Assembly: GCA_037128595.1 (NCBI GenBank)
Contig: JBAXWB010000034.1
Location: 1-49,813, forward strand
Origin: a bacterium
Lineage (GTDB): Bacteria > Verrucomicrobiota > Kiritimatiellia > CAIKKV01 > CAITUY01
Reading direction: 5' to 3'
Length of the DNA: 49,813 nt
This document shows positions 1 to 6,857 of the stretch, one piece after another (positions within the stretch are counted from its first letter, which is position 1; each line of letters opens with the position of its first letter). The notes under the pieces were generated by a model. That model saw nothing but the letters and a program-made list of their open reading frames with translations. It was not told the origin of the DNA and ran no database searches. Position numbers and translations under genes: made by a program.

Positions 1-55
1 AAAAGCAGATCAGTTAACAATGGAAAAGTGTCAAACGGAAATCAGGACGTGACAA

Positions 56-86
56 TTCTGTATTCTGACTACTGACTTCTGAATTC
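56..86. repeat. Simple 'TTCTGA/ACTGAC' tract upstream of dapA
   Basis: A short degenerate repetition of TTCTG, ATTCTGAC, TACTGAC and TTCTGAATTC sits between the window edge and the dapA ribosome-binding site. It has no coding sense in the dapA direction. It is in the same class as the low-complexity intergenic tracts near 10.7 and 12.6 kb but differs in sequence. No promoter could be picked with confidence in positions 1-153. Confidence 0.35.
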
Positions 87-153
87 TTTTTTTTATTGGT
101 GATTCGAGCCGGGATGATCTATCGTCCTTTTCAACGCAAAGGGAGAGACCGTT

Positions 154-1023
154 ATGTTTACAGGTGCCTATACAGCCATTGTCACGCCGTTCAACACGAA
201 CGGGAGTGTGGATTACGATAAACTGCGCGACTTGATCGCCATGCAAATCGCGGCCGGGATCGATGGCATTGTCCCGGTGGGCACCACCGGGGAGTCCCCG
301 ACCGTGGACGTGGAAGAGCACGAGAAGATCATTGAAGTCACCATTGCCGCCTGCCGCGGCAAAGTCAAAGTCATTGCCGGCACCGGCGCGAACTCCACGT
401 CCGAGGCGCTGGACCTGACCCGTCACGCCCTGAACGCCGGTGCTGACGGCACCCTTCAGGTAACGCCCTATTACAACAAGCCGAATCAGGAAGGCTTATA
501 TCGCCACTTCTCCGCCGTGGCTGACCTGGGTCTGCCCGTCGTGTTGTATAATGTCCCCGGCCGCTCCTCCCTCCAAATCGACGTGGCGACCATTGCCCGT
601 CTTGCCAAGCATCCGAAAATCGTATGCGTCAAGGAAGCCGGCGGCAGCGCCGATCGCGTCAGCCAGATCCTCAGTGCCTGTAATATCACCGTCCTGTCCG
701 GGGATGACTCCCTGACCCTGCCGATGATGATCCTGGGCGCCAAGGGGATTATCAGCGTGGCCTCCAATATCGCACCCAAGCCGGTGGCCGACATGGTTCA
801 TGCCGCCGCGGCCGGACGCTGGGATGAAGCCCGCGCCCTGCACATGAAATACTACCGGCTGTTCACCGATCTCTTCGTTGACACCAATCCGATTCCGATC
901 AAGGCCGCCATGGCCATGGCCGGCATGATCGAGGAGACCTATCGGCTCCCCCTCTGCGAGACTTCCGATGCCAATAAGAAAAAACTGGCCGACTGTTTAA
1001 AGCAGGTCGGGATTCTCAAGTAA
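154..1023 (+). CDS. dapA: 4-hydroxy-tetrahydrodipicolinate synthase
   Basis: This is DapA, which condenses pyruvate with aspartate semialdehyde in the first committed step of lysine and diaminopimelate synthesis, in the cytoplasm. The 289 residues match the usual family length of 290-300. The TIM-barrel landmarks are present: GTTGE at 43-47, Tyr107 in TPYYNKP, Tyr132 in the YNVPGR motif with Arg137, and the Schiff-base lysine at Lys160 in VCVKEAGG. The start is supported by GGGAGA about 10 bases upstream. It stands alone on the + strand and meets the minus-strand DJ-1-like gene tail to tail with 6 bases between stops. Nothing looks damaged. N-acetylneuraminate lyase-type relatives are less likely given the DapA-style TTGES and PYYNKP motifs. 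Confidence 0.96.
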   Translation: MFTGAYTAIVTPFNTNGSVDYDKLRDLIAMQIAAGIDGIVPVGTTGESPTVDVEEHEKIIEVTIAACRGKVKVIAGTGANSTSEALDLTRHALNAGADGTLQVTPYYNKPNQEGLYRHFSAVADLGLPVVLYNVPGRSSLQIDVATIARLAKHPKIVCVKEAGGSADRVSQILSACNITVLSGDDSLTLPMMILGAKGIISVASNIAPKPVADMVHAAAAGRWDEARALHMKYYRLFTDLFVDTNPIPIKAAMAMAGMIEETYRLPLCETSDANKKKLADCLKQVGILK

Positions 1024-1029
1024 ACAGGG

Positions 1030-1647
1030 TCAGGGGGCTGGGATCTTTTGTTCAAGCGCCTCGATAATGGCCGCAGCAAAACCGCCGGCCGATTGGGGGC
1101 CATCTGCGGTGATAAGGTTGCCATCACGGACCACGGGCTGATTCTGAACCAGCGCACCCGCCTTTCCCAGCGCGGGCTTGATGGATGAAAACCCTGTCAC
1201 CTTAACGCCCTTCAACACCCCCGCATGGGCCAGCGTTTCAGGGGCAACACAGATGGCGCCCAGGACTTTACGATAAAGAACGGCGTCTTGTGCCAGCCGG
1301 TGGGCAATGGGATTGTCGAAATAGATCTGGGCGCACCCGCCACCCACAAACACAATGGCATCGAAACGGGTGGCGACCACATCCTCAATCAGCATATTGA
1401 CTGACACCGTTTGCCCCAGCATCCCTTTGGCCTTTCCAAGTTGCGTGCTGGCAACAACCACCTCGGCCCCTACCTCCGTCAGGGCGGCATAAGGCTTGAA
1501 GAACTCCTCATCCCGGAAATCACGGAAGGCAATGACCATCACCACTTTCCTCCCCATTAGTGTCTTCACATCCGGCTCCTTTCCAAAACCAATCCCTCCA
1601 AACAGAATCCCCAATACAATGATCATCCCAGGCAACCAAAGTTTCAT
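1030..1647 (-). CDS. DJ-1/PfpI family protein with N-terminal membrane anchor or signal
   Basis: The core from about residue 33 is a class I glutamine amidotransferase-like DJ-1/PfpI fold. In the 205-residue form starting at the ATG at 1647, the nucleophile-elbow cysteine lies in GAICVAPETLA at about Cys133, and the conserved acidic residue of the family is in the FRDEEF stretch near residue 48. A hydrophobic N-terminus (residues 5-22) predicts export or membrane anchoring, which is unusual because most DJ-1 proteins are cytoplasmic. The ATG at 1647 is preferred over the GTG three codons upstream because AGGAG lies 8 bases before it. The family includes chaperones, glyoxalases and proteases, so the activity cannot be assigned. 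The gene lies downstream of rlmN with about 100 bases between that contain two palindromes. Confidence 0.8.
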   Translation of the reverse strand: MKLWLPGMIIVLGILFGGIGFGKEPDVKTLMGRKVVMVIAFRDFRDEEFFKPYAALTEVGAEVVVASTQLGKAKGMLGQTVSVNMLIEDVVATRFDAIVFVGGGCAQIYFDNPIAHRLAQDAVLYRKVLGAICVAPETLAHAGVLKGVKVTGFSSIKPALGKAGALVQNQPVVRDGNLITADGPQSAGGFAAAIIEALEQKIPAP

Positions 1648-1698
1648 GGCACACACTCCTGCTTTGCTTTACACGGTATTGAATACAGAACTTTTGAC

Positions 1699-1717
1699 AA
1701 TCAGGGATTCCCTGATT
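1699..1717. promoter_or_regulatory. Perfect 9-bp palindrome upstream of the DJ-1-like gene
   Basis: AATCAGGGA and TCCCTGATT flank one central base, about 50 bases upstream of the DJ-1-like start codon. It has the size and symmetry of a dimeric repressor operator; no regulator is linked. A second inverted repeat (GATTAACC / GGTTAATC, 1727-1749) overlaps the rlmN stop codon and could be a weak terminator, although no T-run follows it on the minus strand. Confidence 0.4.
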
Positions 1718-1747
1718 CACACACAAGATTAACCCGATACCGGTTAA

Positions 1748-2791
1748 TCATTCACCCTGATGATGCCCCGCCAGCATCCCGCAGGCGGCATGAATGTCCT
1801 GCCCTCCACTGTACCGTCGGGCCACCGGCATCTTGAGATGTAACCGGAGGGCATCCCTGAAAGCCTCCAATTCGGCAGGCGGGGGCGGCAGAAATCGACC
1901 GCCGGGATCATTGACATCGATCAGATCCAGCGTCAACGGGATCCCCCGCATCAGCTCGGCCAACTGAACCGCATCTTCCTCCCGGGTATTGAAGCCTGAA
2001 ATCATCGTCCAAGCCAAGGTGACCCGTTTCCCTGAAGTCAGTTGGTAGTCGCGAATGGCTTCCACCAGTTCAGCAAGTGGATAGGTCGCCTCCACGGGCA
2101 TCAGGTTGCGCCGCCGGACGGGATCCGCACTGGTCAGCGACACCACCAAACGGAACGGCCACTGGTCGATGGTGAAACGCCGGATCCCGGGTACGATTCC
2201 GACCGTTGAAATGCTGATGGCTTTCCCGGAAATCGCCATGCCACAGGGTTCCGACAGAATCCGGGCCGCCCGGATCACCGCCTCATAATTGAGCAGGGGC
2301 TCGCCCATCCCCATAAATACCACCCCGCGTACCGGATGCTCCGAGTCGGCCTGAATCCGGACCACCTGATCCACAATTTCCCAAGCGGCCAGATTACGTG
2401 AAAAGCCCTGCCGGCCCGTCGCACAAAAGGCGCAGCCCATGGCGCAGCCGGCCTGGGAGCTGACGCACACGATCACCTTCTCATCCCCCGGCCGGTTCAG
2501 GATCGGAATGCAGACCGCTTCAAACGACTCAGGGCCGTCCCCGGAAAACAGGTATTTCGCAAACCCATCACGGGGCGAGACGACCTTGTTCAGCATAGTC
2601 AGCCGCGGCAGCCGGATCTCTTGACGCACCCGCTCCAGAAGTTTGGGAGAGACCGCGTGGAGCGCGTCAGGGATTTCATCGCGCCGCACGGCGGCCGCCT
2701 GAAGCTGACGCGCGAGATGAAGCGATACCCCCAGCGGCGCCAAGGCGGCATGCAATTCCAAAGCCGTTAAATCTTTGAGAAGAATGGGCAT
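1748..2791 (-). CDS. rlmN: Dual-specificity 23S rRNA A2503 / tRNA A37 C2-methyltransferase
   Basis: This is RlmN, a radical-SAM enzyme that methylates C2 of A2503 in 23S rRNA and, in some bacteria, A37 of certain tRNAs. The [4Fe-4S] motif CAMGCAFC supplies Cys116, Cys120 and Cys123. The second catalytic cysteine pair is visible as Cys109 in the VCVSSQ segment and Cys337 in GGQDIHAACGML, matching E. coli Cys118 and Cys355. GMGEPLLNY is also typical. The length of 347 is normal. The resistance enzyme Cfr shares the fold but methylates C8; the RlmN-like DIHAACG context argues against Cfr. The ATG lies 2 bases after the stop of the upstream epimerase, so the two are probably translated together at the distal end of the Bat operon. 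Confidence 0.95.
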   Translation of the reverse strand: MPILLKDLTALELHAALAPLGVSLHLARQLQAAAVRRDEIPDALHAVSPKLLERVRQEIRLPRLTMLNKVVSPRDGFAKYLFSGDGPESFEAVCIPILNRPGDEKVIVCVSSQAGCAMGCAFCATGRQGFSRNLAAWEIVDQVVRIQADSEHPVRGVVFMGMGEPLLNYEAVIRAARILSEPCGMAISGKAISISTVGIVPGIRRFTIDQWPFRLVVSLTSADPVRRRNLMPVEATYPLAELVEAIRDYQLTSGKRVTLAWTMISGFNTREEDAVQLAELMRGIPLTLDLIDVNDPGGRFLPPPPAELEAFRDALRLHLKMPVARRYSGGQDIHAACGMLAGHHQGE

Positions 2792-2793
2792 AT

Positions 2794-3717
2794 TTAAGAG
2801 CCCACTCCCAATAAGTTCTGTAACGCAGACTCCAGGTCTTGATATTCGAACTCGAACCCAGCCTGCTGCAGACGGGTAGGCAGGCAGCGTTTCCCGGTCA
2901 GAATCAACTCGGGATTGATCCCGACCACAAGACTCAGGGTACGCAACAGCCAGGCCGGAACTGGCGGGGACCAGGGTCTATTCAGAACGCGACGCAGGGT
3001 CTGCATGAGTTCGGCATTGGTGATGGGCTGTGGGGTGACCGCATTGAAAACCCCGTTGAGTTTGGCGTTTTCGAGCACTTCACAAAAAACCCGATTCAGG
3101 TCCTGCAGATGAATCCAGCTTACGCCTTGCCGGCCATTCCCGGCGGCACCCCCCAGAAAACACCGCGTAAGTCTGGCCAGCACCGGCAAGGCCCCGCCCT
3201 CACGTCCGAACACCACGCCAAGCCGCAACACGACTTTACGGGTATCCGTGAATGCCATCCCATTGATGGCTGCCTCACAGGTTTTCGTGATGTCCGCCAG
3301 CATGCCGGATCCCGCCGGGGCCTCCTCATTACATGAACGGCCGGTATCGCCATAGAACCCGACCGCACTGCAATGGACAAAGACGCCGGGCTCGTGGCGA
3401 CACCGGCTCACGGCCTCGCCTAGAACCTTCAGTGCCTCCAGACGTGAAGTGAGCAACTCACGCTTGTTCCGCGGGGTCAGCCGGCAATTCACATTCCTGC
3501 CGGAAAAATTAACAAGGGCATCGGCCCCTTCCAGCACTTCCGTCCAAGGCCCCCGCGAACGCCCATCCCAGACCACATATCTCACTCCCGCTTGAGGGGC
3601 TATTCGGTCTGACCGCGTCAGCACGGTGACGCGCGCCCCGCCCGAGAGAAGCCGCTGAGTCAGGGCGCTCCCGATAAACCCACTGCCCCCCGCCAGAATA
3701 ATATGTTTCCCGTTCAT
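2794..3717 (-). CDS. TIGR01777-family NAD(P)-binding epimerase/oxidoreductase
   Basis: An atypical short-chain dehydrogenase of about 307 residues (the YfcH/TIGR01777 group, annotated as sugar-nucleotide epimerase without a known substrate). It opens with the Rossmann motif GGSGFIGSAL near residues 9-18, has the HCSAVGFYGDTG active-site region with the family's Tyr, and ends with the WSPPVPAWLLR and LPTRLQQAGFEF segments seen in the family. The reading frame is open far upstream of the ATG at 3717, but that extension translates only as a shadow of the nitroreductase gene, so the start MNGKHI is used. It sits 14 bases after the nitroreductase stop and 2 bases before rlmN. Confidence 0.9.
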   Translation of the reverse strand: MNGKHIILAGGSGFIGSALTQRLLSGGARVTVLTRSDRIAPQAGVRYVVWDGRSRGPWTEVLEGADALVNFSGRNVNCRLTPRNKRELLTSRLEALKVLGEAVSRCRHEPGVFVHCSAVGFYGDTGRSCNEEAPAGSGMLADITKTCEAAINGMAFTDTRKVVLRLGVVFGREGGALPVLARLTRCFLGGAAGNGRQGVSWIHLQDLNRVFCEVLENAKLNGVFNAVTPQPITNAELMQTLRRVLNRPWSPPVPAWLLRTLSLVVGINPELILTGKRCLPTRLQQAGFEFEYQDLESALQNLLGVGS

Positions 3718-3731
3718 GTCGTTGCCGGAGG

Positions 3732-4268
3732 TTAGCACCACGTCACAATCTCTTTGAGGGTAAGACGTGGAGAGTTGCGTTGCGGCTTTACGGCCGGCCA
3801 GCCGACGGTGATCAGGGCCTGCGGCGTAATGTCGGAGGGCCAGCCGACAATCCGGCGCACTTCTTTCGGGCGGATCCAGCCGATCCAGCAGGTGCCCAAC
3901 CCCAATTCGGTCGCCTGTAACACGGCATGTTCTCCTGCAATTCCCAGATCCAGCAACGGGTACTCGACCTGTGACAGCAAGGGTGCCACCCGGTGCGTGA
4001 TCAGCGACCTCTTCATGCCCATCACCAGAATGACCGGAGCCTGCTTCGCCCAGGCCATCCCGAGGCCCGGCAGCGTTCCCTCGTCCAGCAGGCGGGTTCT
4101 CAGGGCCTCCTCCATCACCACGGCAAACCGCCAGGGTTGTCGATTGCAGGCGGAGGGGGCCCGTCTCGCGGCATCCAGGATCTTTTCCACGTCCCCACGG
4201 GGAACCGGATCTGACGTATAGGCGCGGCAACTGAAGCGTTTGGCATAGAGCTCTTTAAATCCACTCAT
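3732..4268 (-). CDS. Nitroreductase family FMN-dependent oxidoreductase
   Basis: A compact nitroreductase-family flavoprotein of 178 residues. RFSCRAY near residue 10 and RAPSACNRQPWRF near residue 38 are the N-terminal FMN-phosphate and ring-contacting segments, and GLGTCWIGWI is the typical C-terminal portion. Known members reduce nitro compounds, quinones or dehalogenate substrates with NAD(P)H; the substrate here is unknown. The start at 4268 has GGAG 8 bases upstream and overlaps the BatD/E stop as ATGA, so it is translationally coupled to the Bat operon. The open frame continues upstream, but that part is antisense-like noise over BatD/E. The coupling to Bat genes hints at redox or aerotolerance work, which is inference. 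Confidence 0.88.
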   Translation of the reverse strand: MSGFKELYAKRFSCRAYTSDPVPRGDVEKILDAARRAPSACNRQPWRFAVVMEEALRTRLLDEGTLPGLGMAWAKQAPVILVMGMKRSLITHRVAPLLSQVEYPLLDLGIAGEHAVLQATELGLGTCWIGWIRPKEVRRIVGWPSDITPQALITVGWPAVKPQRNSPRLTLKEIVTWC

Positions 4269-6853
4269 CTGGGTTTCTCCAACAGCATGTTGCTTAGCGA
4301 AGCGGGTCGGGCGATCTGGCTTTCCTGCTGAAGGGTGGTCAGCACACTCGAGCCTGACAACACAACGATAACGGCGGCCACCACCAGCAGGGCCTTCCCC
4401 AGCCGCTTCAACCCGACCAAACTCAAGGCCCCGGCCAGCCAGAGGCCACCGAAGGAGAGGGCCGCCATCCTCGCTCGGGTGGCACAGTCCGGCGCATAAT
4501 GCCAGAAGAGCACCCATCTCAACCATGAGGCAACGGGGGCTTTCAATCCCTGCTTCCGTGCTTCGGCAATCGCCAGGTTCCTGGAAATGTCCGCCGTACT
4601 TCCCCCGTACCGCTCGGCCCGCAACAGGACCGCCACCGCATCGGCAGGTCGATTGGCCAGTAATAAGGCCGTTCCCTGATTGTAAAAGAGGTCGGCATTT
4701 CTCACGCCCAGATCCACCAGCTTTTGACAGGTCGCGGCGGCCGCCAGAAAGTCTTTGGGCTCCTGGGCGGAACTCAACTCCATGAGCGATTCCGTCCAGA
4801 TAAACGTCCGTTCCGCCGGCGTCGAGGCGTTCACCTTACTGACGCACAGTCCGCTCAGCAACACAAGCAGGGTCGTCCTCGCCAGTCGCGAGCTCGTCCG
4901 GTGGTTGCGATAGGCCTCAATGGCCGCCAACATTGCCAGCAGCTCCGGCGTATCCGCGCCAACCCCGCTCGACCCGAAGGACGCATCAAAATGGAACTGC
5001 ATCATCCTGGAAAACCGTTTTGCCAGATCATAGGGAATGCCCTTCACTACCAGCAGTGATTCAGCTTCAACCGGAGTCAGGGCCTCGGCCTGAACATCAA
5101 ATCGATCCGCCAGATAGTGCCGCAGCACCTCACATATCTCCCGATGCCCAGCGCTTCCGCTTTGGTGTACGAGTTGATGGATCGACTGTTCCGCCCGCGA
5201 CCATGCCTGCCTCCTCCGCTGAGCCCGTTTACAGGCGGGGACCTGGCGCCGGATCCACAGACCCGACAGGCAAAGGAGAAACACCAGGGGGCCCGCGCCG
5301 GCATAGAGCAGGAGCCGGCGGGGATCGCCCATCAGCGGGACCGCCTCGGCCCCCGCCAGCCCCATACGGATGCCGGCAGGCAGCATGGCCCATTCCCTTT
5401 CACGACTGAGCCGGGACCCCGCATTGGTGGAGCCGCCGATAATTTGCGAGCCTGTAATCTCCGTGGCCTGCCTGACTTTGAGGGGAATGGGCAGGGACCG
5501 GACGGTCTGATACCGCCGCAGGGTGACATCGTAATACGAGACATCCACAGGTGGTAGCTCAAAGGAGCCCGCCTGCCGCGGGCGAAGCGTGTAGGCATAT
5601 TGACACTGTCCATTCTGTTTGACGGCCTGAACCGAATCATCATAGATCTCAAACCGTTCCAGCAGCGCCGGCTGAAGCGACAGTCTTGGCGGCGTGATAT
5701 TCCGCATCTGGATGGCCCCGGCGAGGGTCAGCGTCAGCTTGAGCGGATCACCCACATTGCAGGTCTGGGCGTCAAGCGCGGCCTCCACAGTCAGATTGCT
5801 GCCGATCGCGCCAATGTAAGAATCCGGGCGGTTCGCCTCAGGGGGTGGAATCACCCGCACGGTGGCGGCAGGACCGACCGCAAAGACCGGGCGGCCATTC
5901 GCATTCCCATCGGCCTTGACCTCAATGGGGACCGTCCCCTTGAACAGCAGGGGGCCGAAGGTATAGACCCCTTCCGTTAGCGGGGAATAGGGAACGGAAA
6001 GCGTATATTCCCAATAGTTCTTCCCCGCCTGAGTCACCTTCTTCCGGTCAAATTTAAAGCGGGCGGGTCGTCCCTGCACATTGAACATCCGGTCGAAATC
6101 AAATGGATCGCCCTGCGTCGTGAACTCATTCAGGGTGAAGCCCGGCTGGTTCTGCTGGACGAGGTGGTCATTCAACAGTTTCTGGAAGTCCGGCCCCTTG
6201 AGCCCGTCCATCTCCTGGCCATTGAGAAAGGCCGCCTCGATATGGGGCGGGTCTGCCGGATACAACGGCTCGGTGTCCTGATACGGCACAGGCAGGGCCT
6301 TGATGCGCAGGGTCACCTGGATCTCAAACGGCTCATCCACCAGCACCGTCGTGCGGGAGGCCGTCACCTCGGCAATCACCTCATCCTGACGCGTCACGCC
6401 CGTCACGGTAATGGGAGGACCGGTCCCGGTGATCGTCACTCCGTTCACCCGGACCGTAATGGGGCCTGCGGTGAACCCACCTTCAGCGGCCGGCGTCACC
6501 CGGTAGGTAAAAATCCGGCCGGAAAAATCTTCCCGCTGCATCCGGCCATTCACAATCACCACGGTGTAATGGCTGGCCGACTGGCTCCCCAGCAGTTCAA
6601 CGGTGCTATTGCGGATGGCAGACAAATCCGGGGCCCCGGGATTATCCGCTCCATCCACCTTGACCTCCAGCAGGAATGACTCCCCGAGATAGACACTCGC
6701 ACGGCTGGCCTTGACGGAGAGGGTCGGGGTGGCAGAGAAGGCGATCGTAGCCATGGAAAAACAAGCCAGACAGACATATCGACCCAACCGCCTCATTCTG
6801 GCCACGGCGCCGATGGAGCGGCGCCCTCCATTAAATCCCATTTCTCCATTCAT
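4265..6853 (-). CDS. BatD-BatE fusion protein (Bat aerotolerance operon)
   Basis: A membrane protein of about 862 residues joining two Bat components. Residues ~20-40 are a signal peptide ending near FSATP. Residues ~40-465 are the BatD repeat region of Ig-like beta domains (several AGPITV/FGPLLF-type strands). A membrane helix lies at ~513-535, followed by a cytoplasmic helical block (HREICEVLRHYLADRF) similar to that in BatX. Residues ~656-677 look like a retained signal peptide (LLVLLSGLCVSKVNAS), then one or two TPRs (YNQGTALLLANRPADAV) and two helices near 798-815 and 821-838, which is the layout of BatE. Bacteroides usually encodes these as separate batD and batE. The ATG at 6853 was chosen as it follows the BatB/C stop by 4 bases with GGTAGG upstream; a later ATG at 6796 directly precedes the signal peptide and is possible. 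Confidence 0.85.
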   Translation of the reverse strand: MNGEMGFNGGRRSIGAVARMRRLGRYVCLACFSMATIAFSATPTLSVKASRASVYLGESFLLEVKVDGADNPGAPDLSAIRNSTVELLGSQSASHYTVVIVNGRMQREDFSGRIFTYRVTPAAEGGFTAGPITVRVNGVTITGTGPPITVTGVTRQDEVIAEVTASRTTVLVDEPFEIQVTLRIKALPVPYQDTEPLYPADPPHIEAAFLNGQEMDGLKGPDFQKLLNDHLVQQNQPGFTLNEFTTQGDPFDFDRMFNVQGRPARFKFDRKKVTQAGKNYWEYTLSVPYSPLTEGVYTFGPLLFKGTVPIEVKADGNANGRPVFAVGPAATVRVIPPPEANRPDSYIGAIGSNLTVEAALDAQTCNVGDPLKLTLTLAGAIQMRNITPPRLSLQPALLERFEIYDDSVQAVKQNGQCQYAYTLRPRQAGSFELPPVDVSYYDVTLRRYQTVRSLPIPLKVRQATEITGSQIIGGSTNAGSRLSREREWAMLPAGIRMGLAGAEAVPLMGDPRRLLLYAGAGPLVFLLCLSGLWIRRQVPACKRAQRRRQAWSRAEQSIHQLVHQSGSAGHREICEVLRHYLADRFDVQAEALTPVEAESLLVVKGIPYDLAKRFSRMMQFHFDASFGSSGVGADTPELLAMLAAIEAYRNHRTSSRLARTTLLVLLSGLCVSKVNASTPAERTFIWTESLMELSSAQEPKDFLAAAATCQKLVDLGVRNADLFYNQGTALLLANRPADAVAVLLRAERYGGSTADISRNLAIAEARKQGLKAPVASWLRWVLFWHYAPDCATRARMAALSFGGLWLAGALSLVGLKRLGKALLVVAAVIVVLSGSSVLTTLQQESQIARPASLSNMLLEKPR

Positions 6854-6857
6854 TCGC

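Noticed and set aside
3718-4230. N-terminal extension of the TIGR01777 epimerase
   Set aside because: The extra ~170 residues lie over the nitroreductase in another frame and precede a perfectly good Rossmann start.
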